A stretch of 64,000 nt of DNA from positions 1 to 64,000 of the forward strand of contig NZ_JAHYXK010000018.1 of the NCBI RefSeq assembly GCF_019443125.1, given 5' to 3'. Shown here piece after piece: positions 17,763 to 27,233 of this stretch. Below the pieces are notes generated by a model, which saw nothing but the letters and a program-made list of their open reading frames with translations, was not told the origin of the DNA and did not search any database. Source of the stretch: Pontibacter aydingkolensis. Lineage in GTDB: Bacteria > Bacteroidota > Bacteroidia > Cytophagales > Hymenobacteraceae. How positions within the stretch are numbered: position 1 is the first letter of the stretch; every line of letters starts with the position of its first letter. The translations under genes were made by a program, and so were the position numbers.

Positions 17763-20700
17763 ATGCTTCACTTCTTTTTTAATCAACCAGATACGGTTTA
17801 CGCCCTGCAAAGCGAGGGAAAACTGACCTCTACCGACATTCAAAAGCTTGAATGGTTATTCGGCAACGCCACTCTAAAACAGGAAACTGCGCTGAGTGGC
17901 TTTTTTGTTGGTCCTCGTGCTGCCATGATCACCCCATGGAGTACCAATGCCGTAGAAATCACCCAGAACATGGGCATTGAAGGGATTATCCGGATAGAAG
18001 AGTTTAAGATAGTAGCAGAAAATTTCACTGACTTTGACCCGATGCTTTCTCAAAAGTATAAGGGCTTGGATCAGGATATTTATGATATCCATATTCAGCC
18101 GGAGCCTGTGCAGCCGGTTACTGATATTGCAGCTTACAACAAACAGGAAGGACTGTCGCTTAGCGAGGAAGAAGTTGAGTACCTGAACCAGCTTTCTGAA
18201 AGAGTAGGCAGGCCGCTGACTGACTCCGAAGTATTCGGGTTTTCGCAGGTGAACTCGGAGCACTGCCGTCATAAAATTTTCAATGGCAAATTTGTGATCG
18301 ATGGTGAGGAGAAACCGGTTTCGCTGTTCAAACTGATTCGCAAAACATCTGAAGCCAATCCGAACGATATTGTTTCGGCTTACAAAGACAACGTTGCCTT
18401 TGTGAAGGGCCCTGTGGTGCAGCAGTTTGCACCAAAACGTGCCGATGTTCCTGACTTTTACCAGGTAAGCGACTTCGAGTCCGTTATTTCCATCAAAGCA
18501 GAGACACACAACTTCCCTACTACAGTAGAGCCATTCAACGGTGCAGCAACCGGCTCTGGTGGTGAGATCAGGGACAGACTGGCTGGTGGACAGGGAGCAC
18601 TTCCGCTTGCCGGAACAGCTGTTTACATGACTGCACTTTCGCGCCTGGAAAAAGACCGCCCTTGGGAAAAGGCTACACAGGAAAGAAACTGGCTGTACCA
18701 AACGCCAATGGATATCCTGATCAAAGCATCGAACGGTGCTACTGATTTCGGTAACAAATTCGGACAGCCTTTGATCACAGGGTCGGTTTTAACGTTCGAG
18801 CACGACGAAAAAGCAGATGCCGTTGAATCTCCAAGAAAACTGGGCTACGATAAGGTAATTATGCTGGCTGGTGGCGTTGGCTACGGCAAAGCAAGCCAGG
18901 CACAGAAACAGCACCCGAAAACAGGTGACAAGATTGTTATACTTGGCGGTGAAAACTACCGCATCGGTATGGGCGGTGCTGCGGTATCATCTGCCGACAC
19001 CGGCGAGCACGGAACTGGTATTGAATTAAATGCCATCCAGCGCTCTAACCCGGAGATGCAGAAACGCGCTGCTAACGCTATCCGTGGCATGGTGGAAAGC
19101 GAGCACAATGCCATTGTTTCGATCCACGACCATGGTGCCGGCGGTCACTTAAACTGCCTTTCGGAGTTAGTAGAAGAAACAGGCGGTAAAATTGACCTGG
19201 ATAAACTCCCTATAGGCGACCCTACCCTATCTGCTAAAGAAATCATCGGCAACGAATCGCAGGAGCGAATGGGCTTAGTGATTGGCGAAGATGATATTGC
19301 TACCCTGCAAAAAATAGCGGACCGCGAACGTGCTCCAATGTATACAGTGGGTGATGTTACCGGAGATCATCGCTTTACTTTTGAGTCAGCTTCAACAGGT
19401 GCAAAGCCAATGGACCTGGAGCTAAGCGACATGTTCGGAAGTTCTCCTAAAGTGGTGATGAACGACAAGTCTGTTGCCAGAAATTACCAGGATGTAACGT
19501 ACGATAAAAACCAGCTTCATACTTACCTGGAGCAGCTGTTGCAATTAGAAGCCGTAGCCTGTAAAGACTGGCTGACAAATAAAGTGGACCGTTGCGTGGG
19601 TGGCCGTGTGGCGAAACAGCAGTGTGCTGGTCCCCTGCAATTGCCTTTAAACAACTGCGGTGTAATGGCGCTCGACTTCCAGGGCAAAGAGGGTGTTGCT
19701 ACTTCTATTGGTCATGCACCTATCTCGGCTCTAATTGATCCGGCAGCCGGTAGCCGCAATGCCATTGGCGAGTCTTTGTCGAACATTGTCTGGGCTCCTA
19801 TGAAAGATGGCTTGAAGAGCGTTTCGCTTTCTGCCAACTGGATGTGGGCTTCCAAGAACGAAGGGGAAGACGCACGTTTATACAAAGCAGTGGAAGCCTG
19901 CTCGGAGTTTGCTATTGCCCTGGGCATCAACATCCCGACTGGTAAAGACTCGCTTTCGATGAAGCAGAAGTATAAAGACGAGGACGTTATAGCACCTGGA
20001 ACGGTTATCATTTCAGCAGCAGGAAATTGCAGCAATGTGCGCCAGGTAGTAGAGCCAGTATTACAGCGCGATGGTGGAAATATCTATTACATCAACCTGT
20101 CGAATGATACTTACAAATTAGGCGGTTCGTCTTTTGCGCAGATCATCAATAAAATCGGAAATGAAACTCCTGACATTACCGATGCTGCGCTGTTCAAGAC
20201 TACCTTCAACACGCTGCAAGACTTAATTAAAGAAGGTAAGATAGAAGCAGGCCATGATATTGGCAGTGGCGGTTTGATTACGACCCTCCTGGAGATGTGC
20301 TTTGCCGATAACAACCTGGGAGCTAACATTGACCTAACATCTCTGGGCGAAGCGGATAGTATAAAAGTTCTGTTTGCTGAAAACATAGGCGTTGTATTCC
20401 AGGCGTCAGCAGATGTTGAAGAAACCCTGACGGCTAACAATGTTCCTTTTCATAAAATAGGCAACAGCACCTCTTCTGCAACATTAGAACTGAAAAACGG
20501 TAAAGACGCATACAGCTTCGATGTTGCGCAGCTACGCGATACCTGGTTTAAAACTTCGTACCTGCTGGACATCAAGCAAAGCGGACCGGTTAGTGCAAAA
20601 GAGCGTTTCGACAACTACAAAAAGCAGGAACTGAAGTATAAGTTTCCGGAAGGATTTAACGGAAAAAAGCCAGTTATAGACAACTCGAGGCCACGAATAA

Positions 20701-21446
20701 AGGCAGCTATTATCCGTGAGAAAGGTAGTAACTCTGAGCGTGAGATGGCGAATGCTATGTACCTGGCAGGCTTTGATGTGAAGGACGTGCACATGACGGA
20801 CCTGATCTCCGGAAGAGAGACGCTGGAAGATATCCGCTTTATTGGTGCTGTGGGTGGTTTCTCTAACTCAGATGTTCTTGGCTCTGCTAAAGGTTGGGCG
20901 GGTGCCTTTATGTATAACGAGAAAGCTAAAACAGCCCTCGAGAACTTCTTTAACCGCGAAGACACTTTATCGGTAGGTATCTGTAACGGTTGTCAGCTGT
21001 TTGTGGAGTTAGGCCTCATCACAAAGGGGCATGAACAGCAGGCGAAAATGCTGCACAACGTTAGCCAGAAGCACGAAAGTATCTTTACCTCCTTGATTAT
21101 ACGGGAAAACAAGTCAGTAATGCTTTCCAGCCTGGCCGGCAGTACGTTGGGTGTGTGGGTATCGCACGGAGAAGGTCGTTTCTGCCTGCCACACTTAGAA
21201 GATAAGTACCAGATTGTTGGCAAGTATGGCTACGAAGACTACCCTGCATGCCCGAATGGTTCTGACTATAACACCGCTATGATCTGCGACGAAACAGGCC
21301 GCCATTTAGTAATGATGCCGCACATTGAGCGTTCACTCCTGCAGTGGCAATGGGCGCACTATCCGAAAGGCAGACACGATGAAGTATCGCCATGGATGGA
21401 AGCTTTCGTGAATGCCGGAAACTGGTTGGAGGCTAACGAAAAGTAG
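17763..21446 (+). CDS. purL: phosphoribosylformylglycinamidine synthase PurL (large type)
   Basis: 1,227 residues, the single-chain form of FGAM synthase. It converts FGAR, glutamine and ATP into FGAM in step four of purine synthesis in the cytoplasm. Domains in order: an N-terminal PurS-like region and linker (about 1-170, with SEHCRHKIFNG), two AIRS-type synthetase halves (about 180-930, with the ATP-binding stretch ETHNFPTTVEPFNGAATGSGG and the GKDSLSMKQKY motif), and a C-terminal glutamine amidotransferase (about 960-1,227) with nucleophile Cys in GICNGCQLFVEL and a HIERSLLQWQW end. The start gives MLHFFFNQPDTVYALQ, the usual N-terminus in Bacteroidota. It is monocistronic, with a consensus promoter in front and a terminator 47 bp behind. 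Confidence 0.98.
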   Translation: MLHFFFNQPDTVYALQSEGKLTSTDIQKLEWLFGNATLKQETALSGFFVGPRAAMITPWSTNAVEITQNMGIEGIIRIEEFKIVAENFTDFDPMLSQKYKGLDQDIYDIHIQPEPVQPVTDIAAYNKQEGLSLSEEEVEYLNQLSERVGRPLTDSEVFGFSQVNSEHCRHKIFNGKFVIDGEEKPVSLFKLIRKTSEANPNDIVSAYKDNVAFVKGPVVQQFAPKRADVPDFYQVSDFESVISIKAETHNFPTTVEPFNGAATGSGGEIRDRLAGGQGALPLAGTAVYMTALSRLEKDRPWEKATQERNWLYQTPMDILIKASNGATDFGNKFGQPLITGSVLTFEHDEKADAVESPRKLGYDKVIMLAGGVGYGKASQAQKQHPKTGDKIVILGGENYRIGMGGAAVSSADTGEHGTGIELNAIQRSNPEMQKRAANAIRGMVESEHNAIVSIHDHGAGGHLNCLSELVEETGGKIDLDKLPIGDPTLSAKEIIGNESQERMGLVIGEDDIATLQKIADRERAPMYTVGDVTGDHRFTFESASTGAKPMDLELSDMFGSSPKVVMNDKSVARNYQDVTYDKNQLHTYLEQLLQLEAVACKDWLTNKVDRCVGGRVAKQQCAGPLQLPLNNCGVMALDFQGKEGVATSIGHAPISALIDPAAGSRNAIGESLSNIVWAPMKDGLKSVSLSANWMWASKNEGEDARLYKAVEACSEFAIALGINIPTGKDSLSMKQKYKDEDVIAPGTVIISAAGNCSNVRQVVEPVLQRDGGNIYYINLSNDTYKLGGSSFAQIINKIGNETPDITDAALFKTTFNTLQDLIKEGKIEAGHDIGSGGLITTLLEMCFADNNLGANIDLTSLGEADSIKVLFAENIGVVFQASADVEETLTANNVPFHKIGNSTSSATLELKNGKDAYSFDVAQLRDTWFKTSYLLDIKQSGPVSAKERFDNYKKQELKYKFPEGFNGKKPVIDNSRPRIKAAIIREKGSNSEREMANAMYLAGFDVKDVHMTDLISGRETLEDIRFIGAVGGFSNSDVLGSAKGWAGAFMYNEKAKTALENFFNREDTLSVGICNGCQLFVELGLITKGHEQQAKMLHNVSQKHESIFTSLIIRENKSVMLSSLAGSTLGVWVSHGEGRFCLPHLEDKYQIVGKYGYEDYPACPNGSDYNTAMICDETGRHLVMMPHIERSLLQWQWAHYPKGRHDEVSPWMEAFVNAGNWLEANEK

Positions 21447-21493
21447 CAAGTGTAAACTGCTCCATCCCAGCATTTTGGGAAGATGTATAAAAT

Positions 21494-21528
21494 AAAAAGC
21501 CCTTTTGTTTTAAACAGAAGGGCTTTTT
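21494..21528 (+). terminator. rho-independent terminator of purL
   Basis: AAAAAGCCCTT and AAGGGCTTTTT form the base of a hairpin whose inner part pairs further around TTTTAAA, ending in a T run. It begins 47 bp after the purL stop. The remainder of 21447-21777 has no gene. Confidence 0.85.
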
Positions 21529-21777
21529 CTATACCGATACTGTAATTTTTACGCAGGGCATAAACGCTCTACAGCAAACAACCGTTACAATTAACTAATC
21601 AATTCCTGAGAGTAGAGCGGTCTGCTGGGGCGCTCTTTTCTAAATGTTAAAAGGCCAAACGAATAAATTCAAAACAGCCTCTAAAAGAATAATAGTAAAT
21701 TTTAATCCGCTATAGAGCCGATAAGTAAGATCAGCAGGAGTTAATTTTAAAGTATAAAATCTAGTTCAGGGCTCAAG

Positions 21778-23058
21778 CTAGATTTTAATTTTACGTTGTG
21801 CCAGCTTAAACGCTCCTAACAGCAACATACCGATAGCCATTGTTATAAACACATCCAAAAGTTCTGTTGACCTGGAACTAGAAAGTAACCAGACAGAAGC
21901 AAGAATACCCGCTATTGCAAAAAAGTATCCATATGGAAGCTTAAAATAGGCGACTTTGGCTGTGTCCTTTTTCCTTAGTCTGATCATGGCCATACATACC
22001 ACCATAAAGATCAATATTTTGCTAATAACACTGATAGAAACAGCATAAATAAACGATCCGCTTATTGACGCAAAAAGTGAAATGGCCGCAAAAATAAGCA
22101 GGGAATAAACAGGAGTAGAATAGCAGTTGTGCAGTTTTGATAGAAACCGGGGCAACTGATTTTCCTCGCTTAAAGCAAAAGGTACCCTGGAGCCTATCAA
22201 CATAACCGCATTTAAGGTGCCACTTATCGATACTATCGCACCAAATGTTATTAAGGTAGCACCAACCGGACCCATAAATAACCGGGCTGCATCTGTGATG
22301 GGTTTATCTGAGGAAGCAAGCCCCGGGAGCGTACCTATACTTACAAACTGAATGAGGGTATAAAAAACCGCCACGAAGAAAATGGATGAGATCAGGGCAA
22401 ATGGAATATTCTTGCCAGGCTGCTGTACCTCACCGGTATTTACAAGTACTGCCTCAAAACCGGTAAAAGCAAAGATCAAAACCAATACAGATGATGAAAA
22501 ATCGGAAAGAGCGGGAGGTGGCTGCTGTAGGTCAATCAGATCAAAGTTTATAAAAAAAACACCAGCTATAACAAAGATTAGCAGCGGTACTATCTTAGCT
22601 ATGGCCAGTGTGTTATTCAGGATAGTAGAGTTACGCACACCCAGGTAATTTACCCATGTTAAAACCAGGGTGATACCTATCATCATACCAATCCTTTTAT
22701 ACTCCTCCTGCAGGTCCGGACTAAAAAAACTAAGGTAAGTAACAAGTAAATTAATTAAGGCTGCATAAGTTGATACTCTTGTGATAAGGATCAGCCACCC
22801 GATAATAAATGCCGGCACTTTTCCGAAAGCTGCTAAAGTATAAAGGTAAGGCCCTCCAGTTTTGGAAAACCTGCTGGCTACCTCTGCAAAGTTAAGCACC
22901 AGCACAAAAACGATAATGGCACATATAAACAGCGCAGGCAAACTGTACACGCCAGATAAAGTATAAATTTTAGAAGGCAATCCGAATATACCGGCACCAA
23001 TGGTACTGTTGATCAGCAACAGGACAAGGTCCCATCTTGTGATTTCTCGTTTAAGCAT
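21778..23058 (-). CDS. APC family amino-acid permease
   Basis: 426 residues and about 12 hydrophobic helices of the amino acid-polyamine-organocation superfamily. The first helix carries the family substrate-site motif STIGAGIFGLP (residues 18-28); helix 2-3 has NFAEVASRF and GGPYLYTLAAFG, and helix 6 has FAFTGFEAVLVNTGE, where the main-chain break usually lies. It imports or exchanges amino acids across the inner membrane; the specific substrate cannot be read. The gene is single and the 507-bp spacer upstream separates it from the divergent CNNM gene. Confidence 0.9.
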   Translation of the reverse strand: MLKREITRWDLVLLLINSTIGAGIFGLPSKIYTLSGVYSLPALFICAIIVFVLVLNFAEVASRFSKTGGPYLYTLAAFGKVPAFIIGWLILITRVSTYAALINLLVTYLSFFSPDLQEEYKRIGMMIGITLVLTWVNYLGVRNSTILNNTLAIAKIVPLLIFVIAGVFFINFDLIDLQQPPPALSDFSSSVLVLIFAFTGFEAVLVNTGEVQQPGKNIPFALISSIFFVAVFYTLIQFVSIGTLPGLASSDKPITDAARLFMGPVGATLITFGAIVSISGTLNAVMLIGSRVPFALSEENQLPRFLSKLHNCYSTPVYSLLIFAAISLFASISGSFIYAVSISVISKILIFMVVCMAMIRLRKKDTAKVAYFKLPYGYFFAIAGILASVWLLSSSRSTELLDVFITMAIGMLLLGAFKLAQRKIKI

Positions 23059-23320
23059 CTGCTACCAAATTGGATTTGATTTATACTTCTGGTTTGATAG
23101 AATTAGGAAAGTATGACAAGTCTATTACTAAAAACGTATAAAACTTAACCTATTAGCAAGACAGCCACTTTCCAATATACTCTTTTAAAAAGTAAAATCC
23201 TCTTATAGGTAATAGCGCACCCGCCCCGGTATATGAAACATGTTACCTTAAATAAAGGTACTGTTGTTAATAGATGCTTTTCCCGATGGAAGCATCAAAC
23301 TATAATGTTAACATAAAACT

Positions 23321-23464
23321 ATGAAAGATATATATCCCGGGAGGCTTTACCGTTTCCTTCCCATAATTGACCATTTTACCCTAAAGATTCACGCCTCATC
23401 AGGAGATATTTCTGATCCGGCTTGTATGCAGCCATTAGCATCATCTGTGGTATTGCACTTATAA
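23321..23464 (+). CDS. possible small ORF, 47 residues
   Basis: An ATG at 23321 opens a short frame beginning MKDIYPGRLYRFLPIIDHFT and ending SSVVLHL. Amino-acid composition is protein-like and it lies in an otherwise empty 507-bp spacer, but no family is recognised and there is no other support. It could be a small unannotated gene, a remnant, or chance. The remainder of 23059-23565 shows no clear feature. Confidence 0.2.
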   Translation: MKDIYPGRLYRFLPIIDHFTLKIHASSGDISDPACMQPLASSVVLHL

Positions 23465-23565
23465 TCCACTATGTTTCCAGGCTGCTCAGTAGTAGATGAA
23501 GCAGTTTATGATTTCAATTATACTTTCATTTCAGGGCAAACTTTCTCCATAACAAATAGCATCAC

Positions 23566-24636
23566 ATGGGCTTACTTATACTTTACCTTGCAATTGCTTT
23601 AATTTTTTCTTTTCTGTGTTCCTTGCTCGAGGCATCACTTTTAAGTATTACTCCCTCGCACGCAAACATCATCAGCAAAGAGAGTCCGTCACTAGGCAAA
23701 GACCTGCAAAATTTTAAAGACAACATCGACAGGCCCCTGGCGGCTATACTTACCCTCAATACATTTGCCCACACAATAGGTGCAGCTGGTGTGGGTGCGC
23801 AGGCCCAGATTTTATGGGGAGATGACGCGCTGACAATTGTGTCTGTAGTCCTTACTATTGTGATCCTGATCTTCACGGAGATCATACCTAAAACACTTGG
23901 GGCAAACTACTGGAAAGCGCTTACGCCGTTTACAGTTCGCACACTCAAAATTCTTATCTACTCTCCTCTTTACCCCATTATACTTTTCTCACAGTTCATT
24001 ACAAAGCGTTTAAAGCAGGACAAGAACAAAAGTGTGCTTAGCCGTGCCGATTTTACTGCCATGGCAGAGATCGGAACCAAAGAAGGTGTACTGCACAAAG
24101 ACGAGTCGCGGGTGATAAACAACGTACTGCGCTTTAATGCCATCCTGACAAGCCATATCATGACACCACGCACTGTGATTAAGGCGGCACCTGAGAAGCA
24201 GTATATACGGGAGTTTTACGACAACTCAACCAATATGCGCTTCTCCAGGATTCCCGTGTTTGATGACTCTATAGACCATATCACCGGCTATGTGCTAAAG
24301 GATGAAATACTGCACCGCATCATTGAAGAACAGGGCGGTCTATCATTAGCCGAGATCAAACGACCTATACAGGTAGTGCACATGGGAACTCCGGTGCCAA
24401 AACTGTTTACTCGCCTTATGGACACGAAAGAACACATCGCACTGGTGGTAGACGAGTATGGCGGAACGGCTGGCCTAGTGACCATGGAAGACATTATTGA
24501 AACGTTGCTGGGGCTGGAAATCACGGACGAGTTTGACGCTGTGGAGGACCTGCAGAAATGGGCCCGTGAACGATGGGAAAAGCGCGCAGAACGGTTGGGT
24601 TTCCAGGGCAGAGATGATGCTCCACCAAAAGTATAA
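23566..24636 (+). CDS. CNNM/hemolysin family protein with DUF21 and CBS pair
   Basis: 356 residues. The N-terminal half (about 1-150) is a DUF21/CNNM transmembrane domain with the conserved SFLCSLLEASLLSI first helix, LNTFAHTIGAAGVG and FTEIIPKTLG. Residues 175-200 form the acidic helix GTKEGVLHKDESRVINNVLRF, followed by two CBS domains (about 200-320) starting HIMTPRTVI and ending EYGGTAGLVTMEDIIETLLG. These proteins bind nucleotides through the CBS pair and are linked to magnesium or sodium transport. The C-terminal CorC_HlyC domain found in longer members (about 430 residues) is absent; the protein ends soon after the second CBS domain. It is convergent with the MDR gene. A TATACTT-AAGTATA pair lies in the gap (24670-24686). 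Confidence 0.9.
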   Translation: MGLLILYLAIALIFSFLCSLLEASLLSITPSHANIISKESPSLGKDLQNFKDNIDRPLAAILTLNTFAHTIGAAGVGAQAQILWGDDALTIVSVVLTIVILIFTEIIPKTLGANYWKALTPFTVRTLKILIYSPLYPIILFSQFITKRLKQDKNKSVLSRADFTAMAEIGTKEGVLHKDESRVINNVLRFNAILTSHIMTPRTVIKAAPEKQYIREFYDNSTNMRFSRIPVFDDSIDHITGYVLKDEILHRIIEEQGGLSLAEIKRPIQVVHMGTPVPKLFTRLMDTKEHIALVVDEYGGTAGLVTMEDIIETLLGLEITDEFDAVEDLQKWARERWEKRAERLGFQGRDDAPPKV

Positions 24637-24703
24637 CCGGAAGTATTAACATTATGCAACATACGGCCATACTTAACAAGTATAGTTTGGAGTAAGCCTA
24701 ATA

Positions 24704-25732
24704 TTATACGTTAAGCTTTACCACCACTTTGCCTACTGTTTTACCCTGCTGGAACTGGCGTATCGCTTCATGCATTTCTTTAAAATTATATACATGACCT
24801 ATATGCTGTGGCTTTAATTGCAGTGCCAGCAGTTCACCGAGCAGCTGGTGCATCATATCCGTCTGCCCGTAAAGGTGTATCAGGTTAAAACCCATGAGAG
24901 ACTTGTTTTCGGTGGGCAGGCGAAGAGGATCTATTTTGGGCCGCCGAAGAAACTTCCAGATAAGGCGAGGGTAATTAGGCCTGGCACCGTGACTCGTAAA
25001 ACTGGCGTTGCCATACACCACCATCCGCCCCATAGGGGCCATTGTTTTCCAGCCCTGCTCGAGTATCTTACCGCCAATACACTCCATGATCAGGTTTAGC
25101 GGGCGGTTTGCCAGCGCATGCTCCAATTTTGCACTAAAGTCTTTTCCCCGCAGTATTACATTGTCATATAACTCTTCATTACGCAGGAAATCCACTTTAC
25201 CAGCCTGCCCCACGGTACCTATAGTATAGGCGTCATACTTTTTGCAGATACGGTTGGCCAGAATGCCTACTCCTCCTGCCGCGCTATGGATGAGCACCGT
25301 CATACCGCGTTGCAGGTTACCCAACTCTACAAGCGCATAATAGGCTGTAAGGCCCTGCACCAGAAAACCGGCCCCTTCTTCGTAGGTCCACTTTTGAGGT
25401 AAAGGTATTACATAGCGGTGATGGATATTGATATGAGAAGCGTAACCGCCAAACTTTGTAACTCCCATTACCTTATCGCCGGCTTTCCACTCTGTTACAT
25501 TACTGCCAACTGCTATAATCTCGCCGGAGAACTCCAACCCGGGAATAAACGAACCTTCCGGAGTGGCACTGTAGAGGCCCTGCATGGCAAAAATATCTGC
25601 AAAGTTCAGGCCTATAGCTACTACTTTAACGCATACTTCATCGGGCTCAGGTGAGTCTAATGTTTCTGTCTGAAGTATAAGATTGTTGATAGAGCCAGCC
25701 TTTGGCATCCGGTAAACCTGGCGTTCGAGCAT
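24704..25732 (-). CDS. zinc-free MDR oxidoreductase, quinone reductase/VAT-1 type
   Basis: 342 residues of the medium-chain dehydrogenase/reductase superfamily. The GroES-like catalytic domain (about 1-125) has GLNFADIFAMQGLYSATPEGSFIPGLEFSGEI in outline, and the Rossmann domain carries the NADPH-binding stretch HSAAGGVGILANRICK (about 148-163). Zinc-ligand residues of alcohol dehydrogenases are not seen, as expected for NADPH:quinone oxidoreductases and the VAT-1 branch. It is cytoplasmic and predicted to reduce quinones or enones with NADPH. The 86-residue gene lies 15 bp upstream on the same strand, so the two are probably cotranscribed. Confidence 0.85.
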   Translation of the reverse strand: MLERQVYRMPKAGSINNLILQTETLDSPEPDEVCVKVVAIGLNFADIFAMQGLYSATPEGSFIPGLEFSGEIIAVGSNVTEWKAGDKVMGVTKFGGYASHINIHHRYVIPLPQKWTYEEGAGFLVQGLTAYYALVELGNLQRGMTVLIHSAAGGVGILANRICKKYDAYTIGTVGQAGKVDFLRNEELYDNVILRGKDFSAKLEHALANRPLNLIMECIGGKILEQGWKTMAPMGRMVVYGNASFTSHGARPNYPRLIWKFLRRPKIDPLRLPTENKSLMGFNLIHLYGQTDMMHQLLGELLALQLKPQHIGHVYNFKEMHEAIRQFQQGKTVGKVVVKLNV

Positions 25733-25747
25733 CTCGATTTTTATACT

Positions 25748-26008
25748 TTATCCCCTTGACACTTTCCCTTTCAGGTCCCAGTGGCTTTTTAAAATTTCAT
25801 CGCTGCCAGGGTTCCGGACAATTTTACGCACATAGCGCTCACCAGCAATGTTACCATCCTCACGGCGCTTACCTATAAAAAGCGTTACAGGCTCTCCTAA
25901 TTCATTTGTAACATAGCTGATATCATAACCCATAAATTTGGAATCATATCTTTCCTGCGGAGCGAATGTTTTGCTTAGCAGTTTCTCAAGTTTAGGACCA
26001 ATAGACAT
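25748..26008 (-). CDS. small conserved hypothetical protein
   Basis: 86 residues, soluble, basic and rich in strands: YDSKFMGYDISYVTNELGEPVTLFIGKRREDG, then GERYVRKIVRNPGSDEILKSHWDLKGKVSRG. No signal or membrane segment and no recognised family. It starts 88 bp after the lytic transglycosylase and ends 15 bp before the MDR gene, so it is likely the first gene of a two-gene transcript with it. The close spacing and good codon structure support a real gene. Confidence 0.7.
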   Translation of the reverse strand: MSIGPKLEKLLSKTFAPQERYDSKFMGYDISYVTNELGEPVTLFIGKRREDGNIAGERYVRKIVRNPGSDEILKSHWDLKGKVSRG

Positions 26009-26096
26009 GTGCGGGTTGGTTGTTGGTTTTTAGTTATTAGTAGTTAGCCCGATAATACCTGTACTTCAGAATTTCATACCCGGATAAACGGGTTGG

Positions 26097-27014
26097 TTAG
26101 TTTGGTAGTTCAAGTACAAACTCTTTTCCCTGAGACACTGTCAGTTTATAGCTTTTGATCCAGGGGTTGTATAAGCGTAAAGTTTTATAGGTGGTGCCCT
26201 GCTCTAAAGCATAGGCCGGCAAATCAGGTATAGAGGCAGTTACCTTAACAGGGCGTGTGGTTAAAGGTTGGTACCCCTGCTCCTTTGCTAACTCAAAACC
26301 ATACTTTTTGGGGTTGCCAAGCACTTCCTTAAGGGCCAGTATCCTGAAAATGTAACGTGAAGTTTCATCGTTCAAATAAAGGTCGTAGAAAGAATCTACC
26401 TTCTGCTGCTCCAGGGCACGATCCAGGCCGCCCATGCCACGGTTATAAGAGGCGGCTGCATTGGTCCAGGTGCCAAATTTTTTCTTTGCGGTTTTCAGAT
26501 AACGGGTAGCTGCAATCGTGGACTTCTGTACATGAAAGCGTTCGTCAACTTCCCCGTTCACAAGCAAGCCATAGCCTCGGGCAGTATCCGGCATCAGTTG
26601 CCAAAAACCGGCTGCCCCAGCCGGTGAAGTTACATGCCCGAACAAACTTTCGGCTAAGGCCAGGTATACAAAGTCTTCAGGAATATCATTTTGGATCAGC
26701 ATTGCCCTGATCTCGGGCACATACCGTTGCATTCGTTTAAGGCCAAGTAAAGTAGTGGCATGTAAATAAGAGTTGACAAGCAATTCACGGTCAAGGCGCT
26801 CGGCTACATCGGGAACCTCCAGTGGCACTGCTTCACCGGCAAAGGTCATCGTTGCCGGCAACGATGGTGGGCTAAACACTTTCCTGGCTGTATTACTTTC
26901 ATTGGCAGCATCCAGCTTAATTGTTTCAAGTTGCGCCTGTTGCTGACTGCAAAGCTGCAAAGCGATTACTATAATTAAAGTTACCCAAACGTACTTCCAG
27001 ATCTGCTGTGCCAT
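26097..27014 (-). CDS. lytic murein transglycosylase, SLT/MltD-like
   Basis: 305 residues. A hydrophobic N-terminal segment (about 8-22) exports or anchors the protein to the periplasm. The SLT domain (about 100-235) shows the catalytic Glu122 in YLALAESLFGH, the GAAGFWQLMPDTARGYGL motif, and the NAAASYNRGMGGLDRAL motif, all diagnostic of family 1 transglycosylases that cleave peptidoglycan glycan strands. The C-terminal part (about 250-305) resembles a LysM-like tail (TYKTLRLYNPWI) without being a clear LysM repeat. Its length is shorter than MltD with several LysM copies. It is followed on the same strand by the 86-residue gene. Confidence 0.9.
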   Translation of the reverse strand: MAQQIWKYVWVTLIIVIALQLCSQQQAQLETIKLDAANESNTARKVFSPPSLPATMTFAGEAVPLEVPDVAERLDRELLVNSYLHATTLLGLKRMQRYVPEIRAMLIQNDIPEDFVYLALAESLFGHVTSPAGAAGFWQLMPDTARGYGLLVNGEVDERFHVQKSTIAATRYLKTAKKKFGTWTNAAASYNRGMGGLDRALEQQKVDSFYDLYLNDETSRYIFRILALKEVLGNPKKYGFELAKEQGYQPLTTRPVKVTASIPDLPAYALEQGTTYKTLRLYNPWIKSYKLTVSQGKEFVLELPN

Positions 27015-27233
27015 TCTATACTCCTTTCTTATTTGTTGCTCTCTACTAGCATAACATACTTTAAACGAACTTATTCTTTAAGTTAAGCAAATAATTGAGA
27101 AAACGCGGCAGGCAAATGTTAATTATAGTACATGTATCACACAGTTTCCTCTCTTTTTATGTACTAATTACTTTTTACGCAGGTTAACTGTCAGCAGCGT
27201 GAGAATATCAGTTCAGGTACAGCCTAAAAGGTG

